A stretch of DNA of 64,000 nt, taken from NCBI GenBank assembly GCA_025358305.1, contig JANYJZ010000035.1:1-64000 (forward strand), given 5' to 3'. The position numbers and the translations under genes were made by a program. The stretch is from Ignavibacteriota bacterium (GTDB taxonomy: Bacteria; Bacteroidota; Ignavibacteria; UBA10030; SZUA-254). Below the pieces are notes generated by a model. The model made no database searches. It was not told where the DNA came from and saw only the letters and a program-made list of their open reading frames with translations. This document shows positions 35,961 through 44,439 of the stretch, piece by piece. Numbering within the stretch: the first letter of the stretch is position 1; every line of letters begins with the position of its first letter.

Positions 35961-36868
35961 AGCCAGAGCCGACGAATATATCGGCTTCGGTTCTTGCGCG
36001 GCTGAAAAATATTGCCGACGGGGCGGAACTCAACTTCAACGTGCTCCTCGTGCGATATGTCCAGGAACGATTTCTTTCCCGGGTGGTGGGTTCATTGCAT
36101 GCCAAGAGCCTCGTCTTGAAGGACGGGTTTTTGCTGCTTGCGTACAATGTCGAGAGAGCGAGGCCGACGAGAGACAGCGACTTCCTCGGGATCGATCTCT
36201 CAAACGATCGCAAGGGCATCAAACAGGTCGTGCGTGAGATCATCGCGGGCAGTCAAAACGACGGAGTGGTGTTTCTGCCGGAGTCCCTCAGGTCACAGCT
36301 GATCAAGGAAGCGGAACGGTACGAGGGAGTTCGCGTGAAACTCGACGTCAGGATTGGATCTGCCCGGATCAACCTTCAAATCGATTTCGCGTTCGGGGAT
36401 ATTGTCAGCCCCCACCCGCTGCAGATAGACTATCCAACGCTCCTGGAGAAAGCAAATCTCAACGTTCTTTCGTATTCAAAGGAGTCCATTGTCGCAGAGA
36501 AGTTTGAAGCCATCGTACAATTGGGCGCGTTTAACACCCGGATGAAAGACTTCTATGACATTGACTTTTTGTCGGGTGAATGTGACTTCAATGAAGAGAC
36601 GTTGCGCGATGCGATCTGGAAGACGTTTGGGCGGAGGCAGACGAGCCTCCGTCAGGCTGTGGTATTCCTCGAATCAGGGATCCGCTCCGACGCCAGCTTG
36701 ATGCGTCAGTGGGGTGCTTTCACGACGCGATCACACTTGTCGACCCGACTGGATTTCAATGAAGTAGCAAACACTATCCGACGGTTTCTCTCTCCAGTAT
36801 TGCACGATGCGGTCAAGCGAGATTCGCTTCATCGGAGGTGGAACAGAAACACCAGCGAGTGGATGTAA
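35957..36868 (+). CDS. AbiEii/AbiGii-type nucleotidyltransferase toxin
   Basis: The GTG at 35957 overlaps the antitoxin stop. The 303-residue protein has the AbiEii pattern: a helical N-terminus (VLARLKNIADGAELNFNVLLVRYVQERFLSR), the polymerase-beta-type site LVLKDGFLLL...RPTRDSDFLGID with the paired Asp residues, a third catalytic strand VKLDVRIG...INLQIDFAFGD, and the family motif EKFEAIVQLGAFNTRMKDFYDIDFL. AbiEii toxins are GTP-binding nucleotidyltransferases that stop growth during phage infection and form a type IV toxin-antitoxin pair with AbiEi. Copies a and b of the direct repeat flank the pair. Confidence 0.9.
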   Translation: MKPEPTNISASVLARLKNIADGAELNFNVLLVRYVQERFLSRVVGSLHAKSLVLKDGFLLLAYNVERARPTRDSDFLGIDLSNDRKGIKQVVREIIAGSQNDGVVFLPESLRSQLIKEAERYEGVRVKLDVRIGSARINLQIDFAFGDIVSPHPLQIDYPTLLEKANLNVLSYSKESIVAEKFEAIVQLGAFNTRMKDFYDIDFLSGECDFNEETLRDAIWKTFGRRQTSLRQAVVFLESGIRSDASLMRQWGAFTTRSHLSTRLDFNEVANTIRRFLSPVLHDAVKRDSLHRRWNRNTSEWM

Positions 36869-36921
36869 ATGGGGATGTGAGGCTGAGGTGCGGCAGCGGA
36901 CTGCCATGGAGATGGGCAGTG

Positions 36922-36951
36922 GCAGCGCTAAGGGAAAGTTTCTGCACCCAG
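36922..36951 (+). repeat. tRNA-Glu-like direct repeat, copy b
   Basis: 30 bp starting GCAGCGCTAA and ending GCACCCAG, 53 bp after the AbiEii stop. Its central bases (AAGTTTC) resemble copy a (GACTTTC) more than the other copies, as expected if a and b flank one inserted unit. Confidence 0.7.
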
Positions 36952-37044
36952 AAGACGTTCATCTATAACACCGTTTGTTTTGCAACGGAAGAAACCGAAC
37001 GATGTTCAATCGAAGGATGCTTGTGCGATAATCATTACGACTGC

Positions 37045-39012
37045 TCAACGCATGAGAACCATCTTCGTCATTCGCACAATGCCTCCCGCGCTCAAACGAC
37101 AATAGTACACTCCACCGCTGAGTCCGCTTGCATCCCACACCACTTCGTAACTTCCCGGCAGCCTGACTTCATTGACGAGGGTGGCAATGTTCTGACCAAG
37201 CCCGTCGATGACCGTCATCGACACGGCTCCTGTCGCCGCCAGATCGAACGGAATGACGGTCGTCGGATTAAAGGGATTTGGATAGTTCTGCCGAAGTGCA
37301 AATTCATGAGGAGTTCCTGCGGCATTGTCGACGCCAGTCGTTTGGAGTGAACCGTTCCACAATGCAATGTTGAAAAACGGAGCGGCAACAATTTCGTCTT
37401 TTCCGACAATGTCCGTGCCGGAATATGAAATGTCTACGAGATCTCCGCTCAGTATCGTTCTGGTTGTATGGAGCAACAGTTCGTTGGCCGTCACCACGGC
37501 GCCATCCACCGGATGACCACCATCATCGGCAACGACCGAGAACCCGGACAACTCTGTTACGGGCTGGAGCGGTTTGTTGAACCTCAAGACAATATCTCGA
37601 CCCCCCGGATAGATCTCACCGTTAGCAAGTTCCGTCGGTCGCAGGCTGTCGGCTACGTTAAGCCCGACGAAGTAGTTCAACTTGGCGGTGCCGGCACCGC
37701 TGACCGAACCCGGTCGATAGTTAAGCAGGATGGTGTCGCCGATCTCGATTGCCTGGGAGAGCTGGAGGTAAAGAATCTTTGCGTCGATGGAATCGCGATG
37801 CGCACTCGCGATCGTCACCGGGAGCCGGTTCAAGAGAGTCGCAAACCCGGTGTACTCCCCTGTTGAGCTTGAGATCTGCGTGTTGAAGTTAAGCCGCACC
37901 TGATGTTTCGTTACGACAGAAGCCTCCATCACGGCAGGAACAACATCCCATCCTTTCAGCGTGCGGATGTACTCGGTTAATTCGAGGCCGTTCTTGATGT
38001 GCTGTGCGACTGTTGGGTGGTAGTCGGTTCCAATTCCCAGATCACCCGTCATGTGGGACATTTCAAAAAACTCTACCGTGCCCTTCCCCTTGCTGTTTGC
38101 GATAGCGACGATGGTCTGGAAATAATTTCGCACGAACGGGGCATTGAGAAGCGGGCCGAGCAGACAGAGGATGTCCGGAAAAGCATATCGGGACTGGAGC
38201 GTGTCGATGAAACTTACATAGTGACTAACAAAGCGAGCCGAGTCGCCCCCGCCGGTGCTGAAATCGTTTGTCCCAAGCTCGATGCAAATCAAGTCGGGTG
38301 TTGGCTGAAAAGCGTATTGAGGAGAGTCCTCCCAGAGAAAAATTCTCGGATACAGATTCGGCATGCAGTCGGGATCGCCATTCGGGGGGCCGTCGTAGTT
38401 TCTGTAAATGCCGATTCCGGATTTGGCGACCGCCAGATGTCTCGCATTAAAATTCCGAGAGGTCAGCGCGGCATACGTCATGTAATGATTTTGTGTCGAT
38501 CCGGAAAACACCTGTCCAAGCGCGCCTTCATTTCCATAGCCGCAGGTCACCGAATTGCCGATGAACTCGATGAGTCTCGTGTGTTTGTTCGACAGCGGGA
38601 CAATTGCCCTGTCGGAGCTGATGACAAACCCGTTGAACGAGGCTTTCCCAAAATCCTGCTCCGTCAGCTTGAAGAGTTCAATTTCATGGACCGTATCGAC
38701 CAGATTTGCCGCGACAGAATACGTAAACGTGCCCGCACTTGGTTGCAGTTTTGAAAGGACAACCCCGTCAAGGATGACATTATAATAATTGAATCCCCAT
38801 TCATCGTCCAGTATGACGGAGATGCTCGTCCCGGTGAATGCCGCCCTGACGGAGACTCCGGGATACGCAAACCTCGGAGCTGCCGGGTCTGTAAAATCGA
38901 TTCTCCCGGTATACTCGATGAGCGAGTCGGTGGCAGGAATCGTTACCTCTCCCTGGCACCAGACGACGTTCGAGATCAGCAGCAATGGAACCATCACGAA
39001 CAGCAATTTCAT
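37045..39012 (-). CDS. T9SS-exported CE2-like SGNH carbohydrate esterase
   Basis: The ATG at 39012 gives a 655-residue protein with a signal peptide (about 1-19). Residues ~25-140 form a jelly-roll like that of family 2 carbohydrate esterases. The SGNH hydrolase follows: EFIGNSVTCGYGNEG (Ser154 in a GNS variant of GDS), SGIGIYRNYDG, ELGTNDFS and GTDYHPT with the catalytic His. Next come Ig/SwmB-like beta domains (about 340-560) and a T9SS sorting domain beginning LRQNYPNPFNPTTVIPFDLA and ending MTKMVLMR. It should deacetylate polysaccharides at the cell surface or outside. It lies between direct repeats b and c, read opposite to the toxin modules on both sides. Confidence 0.9.
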   Translation of the reverse strand: MKLLFVMVPLLLISNVVWCQGEVTIPATDSLIEYTGRIDFTDPAAPRFAYPGVSVRAAFTGTSISVILDDEWGFNYYNVILDGVVLSKLQPSAGTFTYSVAANLVDTVHEIELFKLTEQDFGKASFNGFVISSDRAIVPLSNKHTRLIEFIGNSVTCGYGNEGALGQVFSGSTQNHYMTYAALTSRNFNARHLAVAKSGIGIYRNYDGPPNGDPDCMPNLYPRIFLWEDSPQYAFQPTPDLICIELGTNDFSTGGGDSARFVSHYVSFIDTLQSRYAFPDILCLLGPLLNAPFVRNYFQTIVAIANSKGKGTVEFFEMSHMTGDLGIGTDYHPTVAQHIKNGLELTEYIRTLKGWDVVPAVMEASVVTKHQVRLNFNTQISSSTGEYTGFATLLNRLPVTIASAHRDSIDAKILYLQLSQAIEIGDTILLNYRPGSVSGAGTAKLNYFVGLNVADSLRPTELANGEIYPGGRDIVLRFNKPLQPVTELSGFSVVADDGGHPVDGAVVTANELLLHTTRTILSGDLVDISYSGTDIVGKDEIVAAPFFNIALWNGSLQTTGVDNAAGTPHEFALRQNYPNPFNPTTVIPFDLAATGAVSMTVIDGLGQNIATLVNEVRLPGSYEVVWDASGLSGGVYYCRLSAGGIVRMTKMVLMR

Positions 39013-39439
39013 TATCTCGTTTCCTTTTTGAGGGGACAATCAGTCTATCTTCCGCGTAACGTTCAGGGTCAGGCGATCGCTGATGAGTTCGGGTGACATG
39101 GCGGAAAACCCATTATATACAAAACTAATGAATACTTCATCATAGTGTCAAGGGGTGCCAAAGTTAAATAAGAAAAGTAGACCTTCCCATTTTCCATATG
39201 CGCTCCTCCGGCCCTGAGCTTGAAGCAACCGATGGGAGCATTACATTGTTCGTTGATTCAATGTCCGGCAAAGTGCGTCACGTCGGTGCTTGGCCAGGTG
39301 CATGGAATCCCGATGATGAGAAGTAGTCTAGCGCCCGATGCAAAAAACGGTATCTGCACCGTCTACTTCAGGCGGATTTCGAAAGTCGATGAGACGGCGA
39401 ACGTGCTGGAGACGGAGGGGGCCACGATGGGATCTGAGT
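39013..39439. other. Gene-free stretch upstream of the esterase gene
   Basis: The stretch is AT-rich around 39110-39200. Between 39340 and 39420 the plus strand reads VYFRRISKVDETANVLETEG, faintly like the SGVYFYRL strand of a T9SS tail, so a decayed gene end is possible. No functional ORF is seen. Confidence 0.35.
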
Positions 39440-39469
39440 GTAGCGCTAAGGGGAATATCCGGCACCCAG
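39440..39469 (+). repeat. tRNA-Glu-like direct repeat, copy c
   Basis: 30 bp starting GTAGCGCTAA and ending GGCACCCAG, extended by TAT. It matches copy d in 28 of 30 positions and copy e in 27 of 30. Its first 17 bases match the 3' end of the tRNA-Glu gene (45533-45549) in 16 positions. Confidence 0.85.
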
Positions 39470-39581
39470 TATTTCATTCCGTCATGAAAACGTTGGTGCT
39501 GAAGGGACGGAAGTAGCAAATTTAACTAAAACTGCTCCTTTGGAAGATAATCCGTGCCTTTCACCAGGATGGACGGGGGAC

Positions 39582-39610
39582 TTGACTTAATGCAGTCTTT
39601 TATGTATAAT
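39582..39610 (+). promoter_or_regulatory. Classical sigma-70 promoter of the toxin-antitoxin-like pair
   Basis: TTGACT (39582-39587), a 17-nt spacer and a perfect TATAAT (39605-39610). It is unlike the Bacteroidota-type promoters elsewhere in the window, which fits a foreign origin. Just downstream TAAAC-N2-GTTTA and AT-rich symmetry around 39615-39650 could be an operator. Confidence 0.7.
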
Positions 39611-39654
39611 AAACTTAATGAGTATATTGTACTAAACACGTTTACTATAAAGAA

Positions 39655-40644
39655 ATGAACCACCTGAAGGAGTATGTCGCGAAGGTACTCGGATGCACCC
39701 TAAGCATCAGTGACGTGCGAAAACAAGATCTGGATCGGTTGCCCTTTCATATCAATGCAGCGTTCCGGTTTCACCAAACCAAATTGTTGGACCGTGACGT
39801 GATCATCGCGGAAGCAACCGATGCATCGATCGTTACGACCAAACAAGTCTCGACTCAGTTTCAGATCGTACGGAAGATCTTGGAAAGACCCGTCGTACTG
39901 TTGGCAACCCTTATCCCCGCCGTCACAAGGAAGCGCCTCATCGAAAAGGGAGTCGATTTCATCGTGCCGGATAAGCAGCTCTTCTTGCCCTCCCTTCTTG
40001 TGGACATGCGAGAGACGTTCCAAAGGCCGAATGTGCAGACGGGAAGGATGCTCCCATCGGCACAGGTTATCGTGCTGTACAAGATCTTGCATCGATCCGA
40101 GAAGCTCGAACAGCTCTCCTTCAAGGAACTCGCGGAGCGCCTACAGTATTCGCCCATGGCGATCACCAAGGCGGTCCGCAATTTGGTCTACCACCAACTC
40201 TGCGAGGTGAGCGGAGGGAAGGCGAAATACCTGCACTTCCATTTCAGCGTCCCGGAGTTGTGGAACCGCGCCAGCCCGTTGTTCGTGGCGCCTGTATCAA
40301 AACGGCTCTATCTGGATGTGCTTCCTCGAGGGCTCTCTTTCCTCAAGTCGAGCTTCTCAGCGTTGCCGGACTACAGCGACGTAAGCGAAAGCGGGCAAGA
40401 ATATGTTGCACTGTACATGGGATTGTTTCACGGCCTGCCCAACAAGGAAAAGCTGGTGGGCATGAATGATCGAGAAGGGCGCTACTGTGTGGAATTATGG
40501 AAGTATGACCCTCGCATCCTGACGGGCACATCGTCAACAGTCCGGTCTGTCGACCCGCTTTCCCTCTATCTCAGCTTACGAAGCAATCAGGACGAACGCA
40601 TTGAGACGGCACTCGACGACATCATCAGGAGGCATATATGGTGA
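39655..40644 (+). CDS. Winged-helix putative antitoxin/regulator
   Basis: The 329-residue protein has an N-terminal ~115-residue region of alternating beta-strands and helices (LLDRDVIIAEATDASIV, RPVVLLATLIPAVTRKRLIEKGVDFIVPDKQLFLP), reminiscent of a degenerate nuclease-like fold. A MarR-like winged helix follows (about 133-195: VLYKILHRSEKLEQLSFKELAERLQYSPMAITKAVRNLV), then a C-terminal domain (about 205-325). It overlaps the nucleotidyltransferase gene by seven bases and has its own strong promoter. By analogy with AbiEi it is the likely antitoxin and repressor, but it is not an AbiEi homologue by visible motifs. Confidence 0.65.
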   Translation: MNHLKEYVAKVLGCTLSISDVRKQDLDRLPFHINAAFRFHQTKLLDRDVIIAEATDASIVTTKQVSTQFQIVRKILERPVVLLATLIPAVTRKRLIEKGVDFIVPDKQLFLPSLLVDMRETFQRPNVQTGRMLPSAQVIVLYKILHRSEKLEQLSFKELAERLQYSPMAITKAVRNLVYHQLCEVSGGKAKYLHFHFSVPELWNRASPLFVAPVSKRLYLDVLPRGLSFLKSSFSALPDYSDVSESGQEYVALYMGLFHGLPNKEKLVGMNDREGRYCVELWKYDPRILTGTSSTVRSVDPLSLYLSLRSNQDERIETALDDIIRRHIW

Positions 40645-41417
40645 AAGGGCTCGACGTTTTTCGAGAGTATTTCAAGGACTATTCTGATCGGTACATCATC
40701 ATCGGCGGTACGGCGTGCGATATCGTGATCTCAGCCGCAGGTCTGACGCCACGCGCCACGAAGGACATCGACGTCGTACTTGTCGTAGAGTCGCTGGATC
40801 CGGAATTTGTCAGACAGTTCTGGAAATTCATCAAGGACGGAGAATACGGTGAACAGCAGAAGAGCACATCGGACAGGACCTACTATCGGTTTATGAACCC
40901 GGGCATAGGTGGTTTTCCCCAACAAGTCGAGTTATTTTCCCGCAGACCCGATGCCATCGATGGCGATGCGAGTGCCTGTTTCACAGCCATCCCGGTCGAT
41001 GACGACCCTTCGAGCTTGTCTGCGATACTCATGGATGACCGGTATTACACGTTCACCCTAGAGCATAGCATAGCCGAAGCCGGGCTGACCCGAGCCCAGA
41101 CTCCAGCGCTGATCTGCCTGAAGGCGAAGGCCTTCCTGGATCTTCGAAGTCGCAGGGATGCAGGAGAGCGTGTGGACGAGAAGAGCATCAGAAAACACAA
41201 GCTTGATGTATTCCGGCTCGCTCTGCTGCTTTCTGCCCGGACAGTTGTCGACCTCCCGGAGCCGCTAAAAGAGGATATGCAGAAATTTGTAGTTGTCGTG
41301 GGGACAGATCTGCCTGATCAGGCAATCTTCAAGGAAATGGGGGCAATTGGTATCGACGTTGACAAGTTGTTCCAGCAGCTCTTGTCGGTATTTGCATTGG
41401 TGAGGCAAGGCGGGTAA
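40638..41417 (+). CDS. Nucleotidyltransferase, AbiEii-like putative toxin
   Basis: The 259-residue product has a polymerase-beta nucleotidyltransferase core: YIIIGGTACDIVI (GG motif) followed by RATKDIDVVLVVE with the paired catalytic Asp residues. A third strand QQVELFSRRP and a late LKAKAFLDLRSRRDAGERVDEKSIRKHKLDVFRLALLL, the Lys/His-rich helix of AbiEii-like proteins, follow. It starts inside the winged-helix gene (40638-40644), so the two are made together. It probably transfers a nucleotide to a cellular target such as tRNA. Direct repeats c (upstream) and d (46 bp after the stop) flank the pair. Confidence 0.78.
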   Translation: MVKGLDVFREYFKDYSDRYIIIGGTACDIVISAAGLTPRATKDIDVVLVVESLDPEFVRQFWKFIKDGEYGEQQKSTSDRTYYRFMNPGIGGFPQQVELFSRRPDAIDGDASACFTAIPVDDDPSSLSAILMDDRYYTFTLEHSIAEAGLTRAQTPALICLKAKAFLDLRSRRDAGERVDEKSIRKHKLDVFRLALLLSARTVVDLPEPLKEDMQKFVVVVGTDLPDQAIFKEMGAIGIDVDKLFQQLLSVFALVRQGG

Positions 41418-41464
41418 GGCCTAGGAATTTTGCTCGATGAATAGCCTTACTCGGATCATGAAGA

Positions 41465-41494
41465 GTAGCGCAAAGGGGAATCTCCGGCACCCAG
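41465..41494 (+). repeat. tRNA-Glu-like direct repeat, copy d
   Basis: 30 bp starting GTAGCGCAAA and ending GGCACCCAG, extended by TAT. It differs from copy c at only two positions. With c it flanks the winged-helix/nucleotidyltransferase pair as ~2.0-kb direct repeats. Confidence 0.85.
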
Positions 41495-41641
41495 TATCAG
41501 TATTTTTGACAAAGGTACTGGATTTGACTTGAAGACCTCCGAATCTGAGCGATGAGTGAGCCTTCAGCGCCGCTCGAGCAAAGGCTGGTCAGAAGCTCGA
41601 AGTTACAAGCACTTCGTCAAATCCGTGCCTGTTCGTGCATC

Positions 41642-41791
41642 TTATGCGGCGACGACCATCAGCAGCACAAGCCCAACTAACAGGTATGGGACGATCGAGA
41701 CATACGACTTCGTAAAGAGACGCCATTTGATGAGAGCAGCGGCAACTCCCACAACCAATAAGCAAGAGTTGAGCGATGAAATGATTTCCAT
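41642..41791 (-). CDS. Possible 49-residue membrane peptide
   Basis: ATG at 41791 to TAA at 41642. The product MEIISSLNSCLLVVGVAA... has two hydrophobic stretches (about 8-21 and 33-48) separated by a short basic loop (KWRLFTKSY). It is small, has only a weak GAAAG upstream and no known family, so it may be chance. Its location in a repeat-bounded block next to toxin modules makes it worth noting. Confidence 0.35.
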   Translation of the reverse strand: MEIISSLNSCLLVVGVAAALIKWRLFTKSYVSIVPYLLVGLVLLMVVAA

Positions 41792-41812
41792 AGGCTTTCG
41801 TGCAGAGATGAA

Positions 41813-41842
41813 GGTGCAGGGCCGAGAGAACGGTCCTGCACC
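41813..41842. terminator. Hairpin between convergent genes
   Basis: GGTGCAGGGCC (41813-41823) pairs with GGTCCTGCACC (41832-41842), one G-T pair, with an 8-nt loop. TTGTTTG follows on the plus strand. It probably ends transcripts coming from the nucleotidyltransferase gene or from the propeller-like gene. Confidence 0.6.
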
Positions 41843-41922
41843 TTGTTTGACGTTTCGCCGTGCGCGCGGAATGACTGCTCACTGGCTAGGTTTCCCGTCC
41901 CAGTTCCGAACGGGAGAGGGAG

Positions 41923-43728
41923 TCACTTCATAAGAACCATCTTCTTCATCTGAGTGAATGGCGTCCCCGGGGCTTCCGTTAACACGGCAGAGAGCCGGTA
42001 GAAATACACACCCGAAGTCAGTCCGTCGGCGTTAAACTCCAACTCGTTCGGTCCGGCAGAGAACTCTTCGCGCTCGGCGAGCGTGGCAATCTCCTGGCCG
42101 AGGCTGTTGAAGATCTTCACCGTGACGACGGCATCGTTGGGCAGCTCAAATTCGATCGTGGTGCTCGGATTGAACGGGTTGGGATAATTCTGCTGGAGGG
42201 TGTACGATTCCGACACCGTCAAATCTTCGGTGGTAGCCCGAGCTGTGTAGCTCTGAGACGCGAGTGCCGAGGCGATGGAGTATTTCGCGATGAACGGCTG
42301 ACCGGGATTGACCATTGCGCCGAAGCCACGGAGGACGACTGTCCCAGACTCCGTGAACGGGATGTAGTAGACGCCGTGATGTTCTGTCCCGATGAGTGAG
42401 ACAGGATCTGAGAATCTCAGCATCGTTCCTCCGACGGCGCCCGTCAGATCGAAGACGTTCATGCTGTAGCCATCGCTTTGACGGAGGAGTACGTTGGACG
42501 ACGGATGAAGCACCGTGGACATCATGCTCTGACCACCAGGGGTCATTATCTTCCACGCAGCCTTCTTGGTCGCGATGTTGTACTTCATGAGGAGGTCATG
42601 GTATGCGAAATCGTTGATGCCGTCCGCCGTCTTTCCGCGCCCGACAGTACCGTGAAGGTAGAGATCGTCGTTCGGACCGGCCATCACCTCGAGGAGCTCA
42701 TTGCTTGAATCATCCGTCTTTTCTATCGTTTGAGCATCCACCGTGCGCACCTCGCCGCCCCCTCGATAGCGGAAACTCGAGACTGTTCCAGTAGGTGATA
42801 CGATGGACATGCGCCATTCGCTTTTACTGACAAAAGTACATTCGCCGTTCTTCCTACATTTCGTCGTTTGCGCATCCCAGTATCCCCCCACCACGAGATT
42901 TGTCCCACTTGTTGTGATGAATTTCGCCGGGCCCCCGTAACTAGCGGTATTCAATATGAATGACTTCGAACTTCCATCGGCGTTATTCTTCCAATCCTCA
43001 ATGACGCCTTGGTATACGTTCTTTCGGGTGATCAGCTGCCCGGTCGTTCCGTTGAACAGCATTGCTTCGTCAAACCCGAATCCCCTAAACGCCGGTGACG
43101 GTCGCTGAGTCATATCCTGCTCACTCTTCGCCTGTGCAAGCACCCAAGGATTACCATCGCTTGTCATGGAGGGCCCGAATACATACTGCTGGCGCGCATT
43201 GGGGACGACGGTCGGGATAGTGACCTCAAAGACACGTTCCCCAGCGGCATTGAGCTTGACGAGTGTCGAATTGAGCGGATTAAACCCAACGTCCCCCTGA
43301 GGGGGTGGAGCGGTCGAATAGGCAAGGATGATGCCGCCATCCTGGGTCACCGCGGGAAAACTTGCGAAGAACGACCGATCCGGGAACGAAAAACTCCACA
43401 GGTAATTGCCATTTGCATCGTAATAGTACACTGGGCCGTTGCCGTAGAGCGGCGGTGAGACGTAGACGCCGTTTACGGTCGGGAGGAGCTTGTGATCACG
43501 GGCGGGAATCGATTGTTGCCAGAGTATCGTGCCGTCCGGTCCTACCTTCGCCAGTGAATCCAAAGATCCCGCCGCCGACTTCAGGGAGACGTAGGTATCA
43601 CCTTGACCATCCTGCGCGGCTACTTCAAACGATCCGATGGGCCGCCAGAGTCGCCAGATCTCGGTTTGTGAAAATGCGGAGGCGGAAAGGAGGAGGATCC
43701 CGGTGAGAAATGATAGGAAGTTTTTCAT
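41923..43728 (-). CDS. T9SS-exported propeller-like protein
   Basis: The ATG at 43728 follows AAAGGGA and gives a 601-residue protein with a signal peptide (about 1-20, ...LSASAFS). The body is a run of beta-strand repeats of PQQ/WD type (LAKVGPDGTILWQQSIP, YYYDANGNYLWSFSFPD, TQDGGIILAYST), consistent with a propeller. It ends with a T9SS sorting domain: LQQNYPNPFNPSTTIEFELP, IFNSLGQEIATL, GLTSGVYFYRLSA, MKKMVLMK. It is therefore carried across the outer membrane and anchored or released. The ligand is unknown. It lies between direct repeats d and e, opposite to the toxin-like genes on both sides. Confidence 0.85.
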   Translation of the reverse strand: MKNFLSFLTGILLLSASAFSQTEIWRLWRPIGSFEVAAQDGQGDTYVSLKSAAGSLDSLAKVGPDGTILWQQSIPARDHKLLPTVNGVYVSPPLYGNGPVYYYDANGNYLWSFSFPDRSFFASFPAVTQDGGIILAYSTAPPPQGDVGFNPLNSTLVKLNAAGERVFEVTIPTVVPNARQQYVFGPSMTSDGNPWVLAQAKSEQDMTQRPSPAFRGFGFDEAMLFNGTTGQLITRKNVYQGVIEDWKNNADGSSKSFILNTASYGGPAKFITTSGTNLVVGGYWDAQTTKCRKNGECTFVSKSEWRMSIVSPTGTVSSFRYRGGGEVRTVDAQTIEKTDDSSNELLEVMAGPNDDLYLHGTVGRGKTADGINDFAYHDLLMKYNIATKKAAWKIMTPGGQSMMSTVLHPSSNVLLRQSDGYSMNVFDLTGAVGGTMLRFSDPVSLIGTEHHGVYYIPFTESGTVVLRGFGAMVNPGQPFIAKYSIASALASQSYTARATTEDLTVSESYTLQQNYPNPFNPSTTIEFELPNDAVVTVKIFNSLGQEIATLAEREEFSAGPNELEFNADGLTSGVYFYRLSAVLTEAPGTPFTQMKKMVLMK

Positions 43729-44219
43729 TGAGGTCCCTTTCAAAGGGTTGGGGAGGAGCACATTTCCATTTCGGAGAAAAGTCATGGTACGGAGTTCGAT
43801 GAAAATCTCTTCAGTACAGTCCCGCAATGCTGAGGTTGCGCCACGATCCCTCCCCACTCTGATCTGCCCGCGAGCGTGAACTCCAGTCCGGAGCCATCTC
43901 GCAAACAATCTCTCCCTCACTGGTCGCAGGTGCCGTCTTCTTGCATCTCGAAGCCGCCCCGAAGGAATCCAGTCCTGCCGTCAAGTTACGACATCCCGAG
44001 TGAAAGTCAAGTCTTGATTATAGTTCGTTTCCGTAGCATTGGCGGCCCCGACTGATGTGCCATGCTCGAATCCAGTAAGGGGCAAGATCATATACTCACA
44101 ACAGCAACAATTGATAGTAATCTCCTCGAGTGCTCGCCGATCTGGGACAGAATGGTCCTGATGAGGCGGATGAGTTGGCCTGAGCTGAAGAAGAATTGTG
44201 GGTCTTCGTGAAGCAGAGT
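43729..44219. other. Gene-free stretch upstream of the propeller-like gene
   Basis: 491 bp before repeat e. No convincing ORF, RNA or hairpin. It must contain the promoter of the minus-strand gene, but none is clear. Confidence 0.5.
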
Positions 44220-44249
44220 GTAGCGCTAAGGGGAACTTGCGGCACCCAG
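44220..44249 (+). repeat. tRNA-Glu-like direct repeat, copy e
   Basis: 30 bp starting GTAGCGCTAA and ending GGCACCCAG, extended by TAT. It differs from copy c at three central positions. Together with the 3' end of tRNA-Glu (45533-45549) it brackets the Fic gene. Confidence 0.85.
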
Positions 44250-44378
44250 TATGCGAAATGTATGCGAAAACACTGAAATTACCGCCTCCAGGCCCTCTTC
44301 GTGCCGTAGGGAGGATTCTCGTATGAGCTCTATGTCGCCGGAAATCGATATGTAACGCCGTGTACCGTGATATTTGCT

Positions 44379-44411
44379 ATATGTAATAAATATCGTATAT
44401 TTGTTACATAT
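44379..44411. promoter_or_regulatory. AT-rich palindromic operator upstream of the Fic gene
   Basis: ATATGTAA (44379-44386) and TTACATAT (44404-44411) are exact inverted copies around a near-symmetric AT-rich centre. A further half-site ATATGTAA lies at 44348-44355. The dyad ends 28 bp before the start of the Fic gene, whose product ends in a helix-turn-helix-like domain, so autorepression is likely. Confidence 0.65.
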
Positions 44412-44439
44412 CGAAACGGCACACAGTCACGGAGGAACC

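Noticed and set aside
39220-39516. 98-residue plus-strand ORF crossing repeat c
   Set aside because: No start signal; it runs through the repeat. At best it holds a faint relic of a T9SS tail.
41556-41933. 125-residue plus-strand ORF overlapping the hairpin at 41813-41842
   Set aside because: It spans a likely terminator and the end of the convergent propeller-like gene, with no domain or start signal.
35433-44249. Reading the direct repeats as a CRISPR array
   Set aside because: The spacing is 1.5-2.8 kb and filled with genes; there are no regular short spacers and no cas genes.
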